The notes: a model not told the origin generated them from the sequence alone. A DNA stretch of 64,000 bases from Endozoicomonas sp. 4G (GCF_023822025.1 NZ_CP082909.1:4880001-4944000); one strand, 5' to 3'; counted from the first letter of the stretch, positions 1 through 10,214 are shown. Numbers and translations: made by a program.

Positions 1-3000
1 CTCACCTTCCAGGTGCTGACTGTCGATCAGATTCATTTCTGAAATCACCACGATGCCGCCTTTGAGTTTTGCCTTGCGAATTGTTTTACAAATTTCGTCC
101 CAGGAACAATCACAGGCATTCAGCAGAAACACCTCTGGCGAGGATTCTCCCCGTTGCAGAGCCTGCTGTCTGACACTTTTAATCACCAGATTCAGCGTGA
201 CATCCTTACCCCGTCCGGCCGGCCCTTCAATCAATGTTGCCTGACGACCGCCGTGTTTTCTTTTGTGATGATAAGCCTGCTGGGCACGGCTTAAATCCTG
301 TCCAAGCCGTTGCGCCAACTCACGGACTGCCGATCCGGAGATATCAAAGTCAGGTTGGAATTGTTCGGCGACTGTCGTTAAGTTTTTCTGAAAATCAAGC
401 TGGGTCTGGTTATGAACCTTGTCCCTCAAGGTGTTGTCCGGCTGGTAACGGGCTGCAAACCAGATGTCCAGTGCGGTCAGGGCATCCTGATGAGCTTCGG
501 TGATTTCGGGCCCCAATACATCCCGAAAACTTTGTTGGATCAAACCATTCATTTGCCTGCCAGTCACCGTGTCACCCTCGGTTAACGAACGATCGAGATA
601 CCAGCCTGTCCAGCTGCAGATATCCGTTAAATCCCTCGGGGTAAACTCATGTTCTGGCAACAGTTCCTGATAAAAATGCCAGAGTGTCATCACACTCTTG
701 GCGGCACTGCGGGCAATGTCGTTTATTTGAGACTCTTTTATTTGAGACTCTTTTAGTTGAGACTCTTTTAGTTGAGACTCTTTTAGTTGAGACTCTCTTA
801 GTTGAGACTCTGTCAGCTGCCGTTGTAGCTGCTTGACCAAAGCCGGTTCCACGACCCTGTCCCTGAGGAAAGCCTGGTCCAGAGGTGGGTAGTAAACCCT
901 GGACAGTTTCTCTTTCAGAGCCGGGTCCAGCCGACGACCGAAATAATGATCGGGGTTACCCGTGAGAATCACCCGATGTTTTTTGCTGACCGGGACAGGA
1001 TGGCCATTCACATAAATACAGGGTTCCGGTTCCCATAAGCCGTTTAAGGATGCCAGTAATCCGGGTTTGGCCAGGTTGGCCTCATCCAGCACCAGAGTGA
1101 CATAGTTTTCTCCAACAGAATTTTCTCCAACAGAATTTTCTCCAACAGAAGCTCCGTCTTTGTCCTGTGAAATGTTGGCCCATTCCATCAACGCCCGGTT
1201 TTGCTGCACCATAGAGCGGTCGCCATCGGCGTCCTGCCACTGCCAGCGTTTCATCAGGGTTGCTTCGCTGTCAGAAGGTCCCAGGGAAATGACCTCAGCC
1301 GATCCTGAAGCTTTCGCGATTTTGGCAGAAAAATAACTTTTCCCGGTGCCGGTTTCCCCCTGCAGGAAGATAACGGGAGAATCGGTAAGCCGGTCATGGA
1401 GTCGAGATAAGCGACGGTGTTCACGATCCTTCTGGCTTATCTCGCCGTGATAAAGATCTGCGGCCAGTGCAGACAGGGGCTCTTCAGCGGAACCCTTCCA
1501 TACCAGTGATTCAGACAGTCGATGCTTTATGCGTTCAATGCCTTCTGTTTCAGATTTCTCTGTTCTGGCCAAATGAAAACAATCACTAGCCAGCGCCTGA
1601 AGCGTATCGGATCGAGTCTCCTCTGGTGGCAAAGTGAACTGCCAGCCGGAAGCCAGGGCATCCTGCAAACGTTTAATCTGTCTGCCTGGCCTGATAGCTA
1701 AAGGTGGGCATTGCTTTGTGGCTTCAAGCTCGATTTCCAACTGATAGGCAATTGCCTCTTGCTGTTCTTCAGGCCCATAAGCCACGATCATGGCGCAGAG
1801 TGTGTTGAGAAGTTCTTCTTCATCCTCTGGACATGACCATGGGTTTTCATAAGACAGTTGTAGTTTTTCATTAAATACAGCCGGGTCAAAGGCTCTGAGC
1901 AACGGCCACAGGTTCTGCTTGACAAACTCTCTATTCAATTGCGGAGCCCTGTTGATGATAGCCGTTAATTGATCCGGGTCTACCCAGGCGGTTTTATCGG
2001 TATCCGGCAGTAATTGCCAACAAGCCACTTTCATAAAATCACGCACGGACGGATGTTGTCGGGTGCCATGGCTGAGAGTGCTATTGATGGCCTTGCGCCA
2101 GTGGCGAGGCAGGAGCTGTGAAGAATGGTCCAGCTGTTGTGCCCGTCGGGCTGCCAGTATCAGGTTATTCAGCAACCCTTCGGTCATTGCTGGCAGAGGG
2201 TTACAAAGGCCGCCAGGCACGGTTGCAAACGCTTGGTAAAGTGCCTGAAGTGCTGGTTCTGGCAGTTGAGCCCGGGGTATACCATACCTGTAGGCATTGA
2301 TCTTCCAGATATCGATCTTGGGGCACGGCTCACCCCTGGCGATCATCCCATTGAATACTGAAGAGCGGCTTTGCAAAAACTCAGGCCAGAATGTTATGAC
2401 ATGAGCTTGTGGGTAGGCCTGTAATTGGCCATTCACTAACAGAGGTTGCCCAGCCACCAGGGGCTCCAGAAGCTGCTGGAGGGTTGGATTGCTCTCGAGC
2501 CCCAGCAGTACCACCGGCCTGCCAGCCGTCAATGCCTGCTGCAACCGGCTCGGACGTCGTTCAAAATGAGCCTTTCGTTCCGAGGTGATACGGATATTAT
2601 CAAACAGCTGGCCAAGGCTGGTCTGTTCATTGATCTGAATGACCAAAGGTGCTTTCAGGTAATAATGAATCCAATGCCGGGGCTGAGCATGTTGCCGATA
2701 AGTGACGACATTAAAGGCAGACCGTTTTCTGAACAGCGGCTGCTCATCGTTTTCTGTCAACCCCAGGGCTTTTGGCTGCCGTTTTGAATGCGTTACCCGA
2801 AGCCGGGGCTCCAGGCCTGTGGTCTCGCGAATCGTCTGTAGTGAACCCAGCAAACGAAACCAGAGTGCCTCAGTGAGCGGCGACGTTACGGTGACTACAC
2901 CACCTGCCCGAATTTGTTCCAGCAGGCAGGTGTTAGGGACGGCATAGCCTCCCGGGGAAATGGCAATCGGGCTCAACCATTGGGCAATATTGCTTTGGTT

Positions 3001-4176
3001 AATAATGATTGGGTTTCGTGGTGCCTGACAGGAAAGTGCTTTTTCACCACCATGGAAGAGGCTTTGAAAGAGTGAATGAAGCTCGTCATTCTTCACCGGC
3101 ATTTGATAAAACTGAACATCGTCCGGTAACGGACAGAGCTTCCCATTGCTCTCATAACACTGTTGCGCCAGCATCTGTCGAATCGTCTGCTCAAAGGCCA
3201 GGTCCTGCCAGTTGGCCCCTTTCAGAATGACCCGTTGTCCGGCCTTCAATGACTCAAGCCTGCCGGGTCTGTGCTGGATTCGCCCCTGTTGATCCACTCC
3301 GGGGCCGCCCAGCAGCAACTGTCGCCAGTCACTGTGCAAGTGGCAGTTAATAAGAAGGGTATTGTCGTCATCCGGGGCATTGTCATCCGGGGCATTGTCA
3401 TCCGGGGCATTGTCGGCACTGGGGAATTCAGGTAATACCGGAGGCACCTTATTGCCAGTCTGGGCATCGGGCTGCCAGCTATTTCCCGGACGATTAACGC
3501 GTCGCCAGAAATCAGCACCGGGGGCCTCATCAGTGTTGCCAACCGATGCCAACTGTGCAGGGTCTGCCACGACCAACAGAGCAACATGCTCGCCCAGGGG
3601 GCGTTTCTTATGGCTGACTTTGTCGTACAGGCAGGGGTTGTCCGGATCCAGCAGGTCGTTAAATTTTGGCAGTTCCTCGCTGGTGAGTTTTCTGATATCC
3701 ACGACCAGAGTTAATGGCTGTGAACCTTCGAACAGCTTGCCCGAACTCAGAGTGTGGCGACCCTCTTCGGAAATGCTCAACCGGGTCACCAGATTAGCCT
3801 CTGAGAGGTCGTCGGGATGGGAAATAATAGTGACATCCTGAGCTTCATCACCAGCCCGGGCAGCGCCGGTTCGGCTAACCAAAAGCTGACGGACTTCATC
3901 ATCGCTGGTGACAAAACGAAAATCGAAAGTATGAGTGGGCTTTTGGGGTGAGGAAGCCAATGAGGATACAGTTCTCACTTTGTCAGGCAGGGTCACCGGA
4001 GGTGATGATCTACTGAGTCTGGCCGTTGCTTCGGGGATGGCTTCTACATTTTTTGACCATGTATCCAGCTCTGCCGTACCGGTTGGCGCACCGCTATTAA
4101 TAGCGCTATCAGGAGCGCTATCAGGAGAGCTATTAATAGCAGGGCTGTTTGTTTTTTCAACAATACGACCATCCAT
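1..4176 (-). CDS. Giant tandem-AAA+ ATPase, C-terminal end beyond window
   Basis: The minus-strand frame is open from an ATG at 4176 to the left edge, giving 1392 visible codons, so the gene is partial. An AGAGGG ribosome site precedes the start. Two AAA+ modules are visible. The first has Walker A GETGTGKS (residues 940-947), Walker B LVLDEANL (acid pair at 1031-1032) and a sensor-1-like ILTGNPDH. The second has a Walker A variant GPAGRGKD (1318-1325, Asp in place of Ser/Thr) and a Walker-B-like VVISEMNLID near the edge. The LDEANL/SEMNL signatures resemble the dynein-related AAA_5 group (midasin, McrB). The first 900 residues hold no motif I recognise. Three blocks of 15-bp in-frame repeats interrupt the protein. 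It lies 61 bp downstream of the coiled-coil gene and is probably co-transcribed. The substrate is unknown. Confidence 0.85.
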   Translation of the reverse strand, partial: MDGRIVEKTNSPAINSSPDSAPDSAINSGAPTGTAELDTWSKNVEAIPEATARLSRSSPPVTLPDKVRTVSSLASSPQKPTHTFDFRFVTSDDEVRQLLVSRTGAARAGDEAQDVTIISHPDDLSEANLVTRLSISEEGRHTLSSGKLFEGSQPLTLVVDIRKLTSEELPKFNDLLDPDNPCLYDKVSHKKRPLGEHVALLVVADPAQLASVGNTDEAPGADFWRRVNRPGNSWQPDAQTGNKVPPVLPEFPSADNAPDDNAPDDNAPDDDNTLLINCHLHSDWRQLLLGGPGVDQQGRIQHRPGRLESLKAGQRVILKGANWQDLAFEQTIRQMLAQQCYESNGKLCPLPDDVQFYQMPVKNDELHSLFQSLFHGGEKALSCQAPRNPIIINQSNIAQWLSPIAISPGGYAVPNTCLLEQIRAGGVVTVTSPLTEALWFRLLGSLQTIRETTGLEPRLRVTHSKRQPKALGLTENDEQPLFRKRSAFNVVTYRQHAQPRHWIHYYLKAPLVIQINEQTSLGQLFDNIRITSERKAHFERRPSRLQQALTAGRPVVLLGLESNPTLQQLLEPLVAGQPLLVNGQLQAYPQAHVITFWPEFLQSRSSVFNGMIARGEPCPKIDIWKINAYRYGIPRAQLPEPALQALYQAFATVPGGLCNPLPAMTEGLLNNLILAARRAQQLDHSSQLLPRHWRKAINSTLSHGTRQHPSVRDFMKVACWQLLPDTDKTAWVDPDQLTAIINRAPQLNREFVKQNLWPLLRAFDPAVFNEKLQLSYENPWSCPEDEEELLNTLCAMIVAYGPEEQQEAIAYQLEIELEATKQCPPLAIRPGRQIKRLQDALASGWQFTLPPEETRSDTLQALASDCFHLARTEKSETEGIERIKHRLSESLVWKGSAEEPLSALAADLYHGEISQKDREHRRLSRLHDRLTDSPVIFLQGETGTGKSYFSAKIAKASGSAEVISLGPSDSEATLMKRWQWQDADGDRSMVQQNRALMEWANISQDKDGASVGENSVGENSVGENYVTLVLDEANLAKPGLLASLNGLWEPEPCIYVNGHPVPVSKKHRVILTGNPDHYFGRRLDPALKEKLSRVYYPPLDQAFLRDRVVEPALVKQLQRQLTESQLRESQLKESQLKESQLKESQIKESQINDIARSAAKSVMTLWHFYQELLPEHEFTPRDLTDICSWTGWYLDRSLTEGDTVTGRQMNGLIQQSFRDVLGPEITEAHQDALTALDIWFAARYQPDNTLRDKVHNQTQLDFQKNLTTVAEQFQPDFDISGSAVRELAQRLGQDLSRAQQAYHHKRKHGGRQATLIEGPAGRGKDVTLNLVIKSVRQQALQRGESSPEVFLLNACDCSWDEICKTIRKAKLKGGIVVISEMNLIDSQHLEGE
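724..815 (-). repeat. 15-bp in-frame tandem repeat, six units
   Basis: The motif gagactc recurs at exact 15-bp spacing (729, 744, 759, 774, 789, 804). In the AAA+ gene it encodes six copies of a pentapeptide of the form ESQ(L/I)K, between the two AAA+ modules. The units are nearly identical, which suggests recent slippage or recombination and a variable copy number that keeps the frame. Confidence 0.95.
1106..1150 (-). repeat. 15-bp tandem repeat, three perfect units
   Basis: Three identical units of ttttctccaacagaa add the pentapeptide SVGEN three times just before the Walker B strand of the first AAA+ module. The insertion lies in a loop position and keeps frame. Confidence 0.95.
3367..3411 (-). 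repeat. 15-bp tandem repeat, three perfect units
   Basis: Three identical units of gtcatccggggcatt encode three copies of the pentapeptide NAPDD in the N-terminal region of the AAA+ protein. This is the third unrelated 15-bp repeat in the same gene. A looser repeat of gctatcaggagc lies near its start, around 4100-4140. Confidence 0.95.
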
Positions 4177-4237
4177 AGTCAACCCTCTTCTGTCACCTAA
4201 AGGACTGCATTAAAACACCCTCACAGGGCGGAGAGTG

Positions 4238-7200
4238 TCAGGTATGTAACGGCAACAGGGTTGCCTGCATCTCCAGAAGCCTGTCTTCAAGTTCTGCCTG
4301 ATCCACGTCAGACAGTTTCTCTCTGAATAGGCCTACCACATCGAGAAATGCCTTCTTGAGCACTTCATTTTGTTGACTCAGGTCCTGATTCTTCTGCATG
4401 ACAGAGGGCATATCCCGTTCCAGACGATGCTCCAGATCATCCACTTTTGTTCTCAAGTGCTTCACATCTGTTTTCAGAACCGCATTTCTACGCACGGTAT
4501 CTTCAGCAAATTCGGCGGCTTCATCCAATTGGGTCTGTTTCTCAAGCTCAAACTGTGCTTTTGCTTTATTCAGTCTGCTGACCTCTTCACGCCATTTTTT
4601 CTGCTCTTCTTTTTGGTCACTGGCAATACGGGCAAATTGCTCGCTTTCGGCCTTAACCTCTTTCAGCTGCTTGCTGATATCTCTCAATTCCCAGGCGGCC
4701 TGACTGGCTCGCTTTTTATGCGCTCTCTCGTTATTCTGAGCCGTTCTGAGTGCTTGCCTGAGTTCTGACATCTGCTCATCCAACGCCTTCTTCTTCCTCA
4801 TAAGATCTTGATACTCAAAGCGAGAGACCCCTTGAGAGCCTGTCATCCGCGGATCGGACAAGCTTGCTTCATCCACCGTAGCAAGAGGTTGTGCTAAAGA
4901 AGCAGGTTGCTGCGTGCTTGTACCCAGGCTCACATAAGCGCCGTGATCGTCAAACCCGACGCCCGACTCCTGAAAATCAAAACCAGAGCCAAGACCCTGA
5001 GCCTGCTCGCTGTTTTCGGGCAACACTTTTAACCTGTCAATGTCAGCCATGGCCTCGGCGTACTTTTTCTGCAACTGCTCCAGCTGGCTTTTGGCAGCAT
5101 TGTAATCCAGCTGGAAAGCTAATTTAGCCGCCTCTTCTTCATCAAGCTTTTGTCGGGACTCATCCAAATCCTGCCTGAGCTTGCCAAGCTGAGTCTTAAG
5201 TGTTCTTTCCATCTGAGAAAGCTGAGCTTTTTGATCGCAGATCACCTTATGCTTAAGCTGTAGCTCCTGCTCAATGGTATCCGCTTTTGTGGCCTTCTCC
5301 CTGAGCGTTGCTACCTCACTTCTCAGCTCAAGCCGTTCATTCTCAAGTTGCATTTTGACCCTGCTCTGTTCATCCGTAAGCTGACAGACCTCTTTAGTCA
5401 GCGTGTCTACCTGTTGCCCAAGACGAACCGACTCACTCTCGAACTTTTTACGCTCTGACTTTGCCAGAGCGGCCTCACTGCGGGCCCTCTGTTGCGCTTC
5501 GGTGGCATTGCTCAGTTCAGCTTTCAGGGCAATGAGTTGCTGTGTCAGTTCACTCACTCTATGCTCAGACTGGCTATAGTCCTGCTCGAATCTGGCTTCG
5601 GATGCCAGCAGTGTCTCTTCGGCTTCCCTTTTCTGATGCTCCAGTTCAGTGACCTGAACGGTCAACAATTCGATGCGCTGCTTTTGTGAACTCTGGTCTG
5701 ACTGAGACTGATTAGAGGCCAGTTGCATTTTTGTATTTAAAGCCAGCAGCTTCTTCCTCAGAACCTCAACGTTCCCGGCCTGTTGGGAGAGTTCCTCCTC
5801 CGCTTTAGACTTATCTTCCGAGAGTGTGCGTAATTCGGCTTTCAGGGTTTCCACCTGCCCTTCCAGAGTTGCCCTGGCGTTATTCCACTGTCTGGATTGA
5901 GTGATCCAGGTTCTCGTTTCTTCTTCTTTCTTCTGCAGCGCTTCCCTGGCGCTTTGCTCTGCCATGGTCGTCTTTTGTAATAGCGACCGAGTCTGACGCA
6001 AATCAGTTTTAATTTGGGCAAGCTTCTCTTTGCTGGTTTTCAGTTCTACTCCCGTGGCTCTCAGTTGTTCAAGTTCTGTCTGTTGCTGACTTAACCGAAC
6101 TTCCAGCGCTGAAACACGACCGTTAGCGCCTTTTATCCGAGTTTGGGTATCCTCCAACTGTTGTTCCAATTGCGTTTTTTGAGATTCAAGCTCGCTGAAA
6201 CGCTCTTGCGCCAGTGTCAATTCCTCTTCCAGCCTTTGGCTTTTTGCAAGATACCTGGACGCTTTTTCACTCTCCTTTTTCATGGCAAGACTGAGAGCGT
6301 CAAGCTGAGTGGACAGCTCGCGATAATGAGCGCTTTCTTTCTCGTACTCCGCCTTTTTCTCTTCCAGCTCCTTATTAAGCTGGATATTGGCAATACTGGC
6401 CTGGATTCTTGCACCACGGACTTGATTGGCAAACTGGCTTCTGAGCTGACGCAGCTCAGTGTCAGAAGACACTTTGTCGGCCTGCAACTTGTCATTGTGC
6501 TCTCGTTCTTCAGCCAGCTTGATTTGCAGCTTTTGAATCTGAGCGTCCAGTTGTTTCAAACCTTTTTCAGCTTTCTTTGTCTCATCCGTGACTTGGTTCA
6601 TTTCTGCGCAGTGTTTCTTTAACTGCTCTTCTACAGCCGCGAACCTTGCACGGGCCTGATCTCTCTCACTCCTGATTTTTTTCAGATCTTTCGCCTGACT
6701 TTTTGTTAGCGTCTCTAAGTGATCGCTTTTATGTTGCAACGCTGCCAGATTCTCCAGAACTTCTGATGTTGATGTGGAGCTGGCTTGTGCCGTTTGCAAC
6801 TGTCTCTGCAATCGAGTGTTTTCGAGTCCCAGTTCAGAAACTTTCGCTTCCATCTCTCTCTGATCCCGTAACTGGGCAGTGAGCTGGTTTAGCTGGAATT
6901 CGAGTTGGTCAGCACGTTGGGCTTGTTTAGTTCTTGCGTTCTGTATTTTGTCAACGGCGCCCTGAAAGATATTTATACGACGTTCACTTTCTGATAAATC
7001 GATCTTTAGAGTACTGGCTAATTGATCAACACGCCCCATTCTGTGCTGCTCATTCAGCGCCTGGAGCATTTGCTTGTCGCTGTATTTAGCCAGTTGTGTA
7101 AGCCCCTGAACTGTCATATCGAGTTCACGCACTTTTTGATTTTTCACTTCGATCATCAGGGCTTTATGACGCAGCTCATTCTCGAGCGAGCGAACCTTGG

Positions 7201-7819
7201 CCACCAAAACCTTGTAAAAAGATCCTGGAGGGTTTTGATCATCCGCTTGTGAATGCGCCTGCTCTCTTTTTTGGATTTCTGCAAGGAAGGTTTCATTTAA
7301 CGTCCCGAATTCATCCAGAAGTTCATTAGCCCTTACCTCTATCGCTTGCTGACCCTGATGCTGACTTCTCAACGCCTGATCGTGGCGGGGAATAACCTGA
7401 CCTAATGAAGCTTCAGCCACACTGACACTATTCAAAATTACACGGAGCTGACGATGGAGCTGGCAGATGCGCTGGTAATCCTTGTGAATACGCTCATCCA
7501 TTTCCTTCAGTTCAGCCAGAATTTCAGCCTCACTGGCCTTGGTAATTGAGCTGGTTGGCGCGAACATAAGACTGCCAAACCAGGATGGAGACGCTTCTAC
7601 CGTGCGAAACTCCAGGCGTTTGCCGCCATTCAGAAAACGACTCTGCAGAGGCGGTTCAGGTAACTCTGGCAAAGCCTCTTTTGCCAGAATTATGCTTAAC
7701 TGACCCTTAATTGCACGACACCGGGTCAATGCATGTTCGGCCTTGCTGCCAGAGTCGTTGCCGGGCCTTTCGCTGGTTGGTAAAACAGGCGTTCTTCCTG
7801 AACTTACTGGATTGGTCAT
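4238..7819 (-). CDS. Long coiled-coil (SMC-like) protein without ATPase head
   Basis: A 1193-residue protein. The first 110 residues look globular or disordered and are rich in Pro and Ser. From about 120 to 890 and again from 970 to 1190 it is almost continuous heptad-repeat sequence rich in Glu, Gln, Lys, Leu and Ala. The two coils are separated by a Gly/Ser/Gln-rich linker (about 890-960). No Walker A motif or ABC signature is present, so this is not an SMC ATPase. The start is backed by an ideal AAGGAG seven bases before the ATG. The giant AAA+ gene follows on the same strand, suggesting a motor and its filamentous partner. I do not recognise the family; a structural or secreted effector role is equally possible. 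Confidence 0.85.
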   Translation of the reverse strand: MTNPVSSGRTPVLPTSERPGNDSGSKAEHALTRCRAIKGQLSIILAKEALPELPEPPLQSRFLNGGKRLEFRTVEASPSWFGSLMFAPTSSITKASEAEILAELKEMDERIHKDYQRICQLHRQLRVILNSVSVAEASLGQVIPRHDQALRSQHQGQQAIEVRANELLDEFGTLNETFLAEIQKREQAHSQADDQNPPGSFYKVLVAKVRSLENELRHKALMIEVKNQKVRELDMTVQGLTQLAKYSDKQMLQALNEQHRMGRVDQLASTLKIDLSESERRINIFQGAVDKIQNARTKQAQRADQLEFQLNQLTAQLRDQREMEAKVSELGLENTRLQRQLQTAQASSTSTSEVLENLAALQHKSDHLETLTKSQAKDLKKIRSERDQARARFAAVEEQLKKHCAEMNQVTDETKKAEKGLKQLDAQIQKLQIKLAEEREHNDKLQADKVSSDTELRQLRSQFANQVRGARIQASIANIQLNKELEEKKAEYEKESAHYRELSTQLDALSLAMKKESEKASRYLAKSQRLEEELTLAQERFSELESQKTQLEQQLEDTQTRIKGANGRVSALEVRLSQQQTELEQLRATGVELKTSKEKLAQIKTDLRQTRSLLQKTTMAEQSAREALQKKEEETRTWITQSRQWNNARATLEGQVETLKAELRTLSEDKSKAEEELSQQAGNVEVLRKKLLALNTKMQLASNQSQSDQSSQKQRIELLTVQVTELEHQKREAEETLLASEARFEQDYSQSEHRVSELTQQLIALKAELSNATEAQQRARSEAALAKSERKKFESESVRLGQQVDTLTKEVCQLTDEQSRVKMQLENERLELRSEVATLREKATKADTIEQELQLKHKVICDQKAQLSQMERTLKTQLGKLRQDLDESRQKLDEEEAAKLAFQLDYNAAKSQLEQLQKKYAEAMADIDRLKVLPENSEQAQGLGSGFDFQESGVGFDDHGAYVSLGTSTQQPASLAQPLATVDEASLSDPRMTGSQGVSRFEYQDLMRKKKALDEQMSELRQALRTAQNNERAHKKRASQAAWELRDISKQLKEVKAESEQFARIASDQKEEQKKWREEVSRLNKAKAQFELEKQTQLDEAAEFAEDTVRRNAVLKTDVKHLRTKVDDLEHRLERDMPSVMQKNQDLSQQNEVLKKAFLDVVGLFREKLSDVDQAELEDRLLEMQATLLPLHT

Positions 7820-8077
7820 AGTGATACTCCTTTCACCACCTTTAAAAATTCATACACCCTTTGATTGTGGGCAGTATGACTTGTTCCCCTTCAAGATCCC
7901 GAATAACACACTTGTTAGCCATTCTGACAAAATTTCTTCAGACCGAAGAAAAACCTGCCATTCTCCTCTTAGACTTACGGGCGATTCCCTGTAGTATTCA
8001 TTCCCCTGAAAACAAAACAAAAGGGGCCTGGACAAAAAAAACACAGGCACCCAACCATTGATGAGAGCGGCAGCAAC

Positions 8078-9073
8078 ATGATTGACACATCCCTTCCCCT
8101 TACCGACATTCATCGTCATCTGGACGGCAATATTCGTCCCCAGACTATTCTGGAGCTGGGTCAGCAGCACAACCTGACATTACCCGCCGATAATCTGGAA
8201 GCTCTGATTCCCCATGTTCAGGTTATGAGTAATGAGCCGGACCTGGTGAGTTTCCTGGCCAAGCTGGACTGGGGTGTAAAGGTTCTGGCGGATTACGACG
8301 CCTGTCGTCGAATCGCCTATGAGAATGTTGAAGACGCCCTGAATGCCCGAATTGATTACACCGAGCTGCGTTTCAGTCCTTACTACATGGCCATGACTCA
8401 CCATCTTGATCCTCAGGGTGTGGTGGAAGCCGTGGTGGACGGTGTGCAGGCAGGTAGCCGTGACTTTGGGGTCAAAACCAACCTGATCGGTATCATGAGT
8501 CGTACTTTTGGTCAGGAAGCCTGCCAGCAGGAGCTGGATGCGTGTCTGGCCTTTAAAGACAGTCTGGTCGCTATTGATCTGGCCGGTGATGAGTTCGGCA
8601 AGCCGGGTGAGCTGTTTGTCGATCATTTCAAACAGGTGCGTGATGCCGGGCTGAATGTCACCGTTCATGCGGGTGAGGCTGTGGGTGCTGAAAGTGTCTG
8701 GCAGGCTATTCGAGAGCTGGGAGCCACCCGAATTGGCCACGGTGTCAGAGCCATCGAGGATCCGGCACTGATGGATTATCTGGCCGAGCACCGTATTGGT
8801 ATCGAGTCCTGCCTGACTTCAAACATTCAGACCAGCACTTTCCCAAGTATTGAAAAGCACCCGCTCAAGAAATTCCTGGAACACGGCGTACTGGCCACCA
8901 TCAATACCGATGATCCTGCCGTGGAAGGCATTGAGCTGCCTTATGAATACGAAGTGGCGGCTCCGGCTGCTGGCCTGTCCGGGAAGCAGATTCGTCAGGC
9001 TCAGGAAAATGGCCTGACCCTATCTTTCCTGAGTGACGCCGAGAAAGCAGCACTCAGGGCTGCCAAACAGTGA
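8078..9073 (+). CDS. add: Adenosine deaminase
   Basis: 331 residues, the normal length for bacterial adenosine deaminase, which hydrolyses adenosine or deoxyadenosine to inosine and ammonia in cytoplasmic purine salvage. Zinc-site and catalytic motifs are present: HRHLDG with H12 and H14, HAGE with H197 and E200, the GHG motif near residue 220, and NTDDP with D278/D279. The gene stands alone, divergent from the coiled-coil gene and convergent with ldhA. Some bacterial relatives deaminate adenine instead. The classic STTDDP-like motif appears here as INTDDP, so substrate preference is inferred. Confidence 0.93.
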   Translation: MIDTSLPLTDIHRHLDGNIRPQTILELGQQHNLTLPADNLEALIPHVQVMSNEPDLVSFLAKLDWGVKVLADYDACRRIAYENVEDALNARIDYTELRFSPYYMAMTHHLDPQGVVEAVVDGVQAGSRDFGVKTNLIGIMSRTFGQEACQQELDACLAFKDSLVAIDLAGDEFGKPGELFVDHFKQVRDAGLNVTVHAGEAVGAESVWQAIRELGATRIGHGVRAIEDPALMDYLAEHRIGIESCLTSNIQTSTFPSIEKHPLKKFLEHGVLATINTDDPAVEGIELPYEYEVAAPAAGLSGKQIRQAQENGLTLSFLSDAEKAALRAAKQ

Positions 9074-9078
9074 GCCGG

Positions 9079-9109
9079 TGAAGGTCGGACCTGTCCGGCC
9101 CGACCTTCA
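9079..9109. terminator. Hairpin between convergent add and ldhA
   Basis: A perfect 10-bp inverted repeat (tgaaggtcgg / ccgaccttca, 11-base loop) sits between the add stop and the ldhA stop, overlapping the last codon of ldhA. There is no long T run, so it may act on both strands or be an mRNA stabiliser. Confidence 0.5.
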
Positions 9110-10117
9110 ATGCTGATCCGGTGCTTCTCTGGCTATTTCGTTGCCAGAGGCTTTTCCCTCAGAAAAAGCGCTGGCATTGCTCAGGGTGGTTTTGGCAATA
9201 GCCATCAGAGCTTCTTCGGTAAGAAAGGCCTGGTGGCCGGTAAAGATCACGTTGTGGCAGGCTGAAAGACGCCTGAAAACATCGTCCTGAATCACTTCAT
9301 CGGACAGGTCCTCAAAAAACAGTTCCTGCTCGTTTTCGTAAACATCCAGCGCCAGTCCACCCAGGATTCCTTTTTTCAGAGCGTTCATCGCTGCCATTGA
9401 ATCCAGCAGCTTCCCTCTGCTGGTATTCACCAGTACCACGCCAGGTTGCATCTGGTTAAAGGCGTCCTCATTGATCATGTACTCGTTGTCTTTCGTTAAC
9501 GGGCAATGCAGGGTGATTAATTTGCTCTGTTGCAACAGCTGATGCAGGGAAACATAGTCTCCGCCCAGTGCTTCAAAAGCCGGGTTCGGGTAAGGGTCGT
9601 AGCCCAGCAGTTGACAACCAAAACCTTTCAGAATTCGGGCGGCAGCAATACCGATTTTGCCCGTGCCAATGACTCCCGCTACACGACCATGGAGGTTAAA
9701 TCCGGTCAGCCCCTCCAGTGAGAAATTGGCATCCCGGGTTCTCTGGTAGGCTTTATGGGTTTTGCGATTCAGGGTCATAATCAGGGCGATGGCGTGCTCT
9801 GCCGTAGCCTCGGGAGAATAAGCCGGAACCCTTGCTACGGTGATACCCAGCTCTGTTGCCGCAGCTAAGTCGACATTGTTAAATCCGGCACAGCGCATAA
9901 GCAGAAGCCTGATATTATACTCAGCCAGTACCTTCAGAACTGGCCGACTGAGATCGTCATTCACAAAAGCGCAGACGGCGTCACCCGCTCTGGCCAGGTG
10001 AGCCGTTTTTTCATCCAGCTGAATGTCAAAGTATTCCAGTTCAAAACCGTAGTCGGCGTTACACCGGTCAAAATATTCACGATCGTATTTTTTGGCGTTG
10101 AAGATACAGATTTTCAT
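9107..10117 (-). CDS. ldhA: D-lactate dehydrogenase (2-hydroxyacid dehydrogenase)
   Basis: 336 residues, close to the E. coli fermentative LdhA, which reduces pyruvate to D-lactate with NADH. The NAD-binding motif GTGKIG lies near residue 150. The catalytic triad motifs follow: the Arg in NTSRG, the Glu in DVYENE and the His in GHQAF. A GAGG ribosome site precedes the ATG. It is divergent from lrgAB. With lrgAB and acs it forms a neighbourhood for pyruvate, lactate and acetate overflow, which fits but does not prove co-regulation. Confidence 0.9.
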   Translation of the reverse strand: MKICIFNAKKYDREYFDRCNADYGFELEYFDIQLDEKTAHLARAGDAVCAFVNDDLSRPVLKVLAEYNIRLLLMRCAGFNNVDLAAATELGITVARVPAYSPEATAEHAIALIMTLNRKTHKAYQRTRDANFSLEGLTGFNLHGRVAGVIGTGKIGIAAARILKGFGCQLLGYDPYPNPAFEALGGDYVSLHQLLQQSKLITLHCPLTKDNEYMINEDAFNQMQPGVVLVNTSRGKLLDSMAAMNALKKGILGGLALDVYENEQELFFEDLSDEVIQDDVFRRLSACHNVIFTGHQAFLTEEALMAIAKTTLSNASAFSEGKASGNEIAREAPDQH

Positions 10118-10214
10118 CGCTTTACCTCAACTGAATACACCGCACTTCGACAAGCTTAGTGCGAACGGAGTCGGGTATCATACTCAATGAAACCATGTCC
10201 CAGGGAGTTTTTTA

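Noticed and set aside
724-815. CRISPR-like array
   Set aside because: The 15-bp units abut without spacers and continue a reading frame.
4370-7252. Plus-strand hydrophobic frames opposite the coiled-coil gene
   Set aside because: They are antisense shadows of Glu/Lys/Gln/Leu-rich coding sequence; none has a start signal.
4238-7819. SMC chromosome-condensation ATPase
   Set aside because: No Walker A, Walker B or ABC signature is present at either end.
10118-10214. A terminator hairpin between ldhA and lrgA
   Set aside because: The small inverted repeat cgcact/agtgcg lies between divergent genes and has no T run; it is more likely a dispersed repeat.
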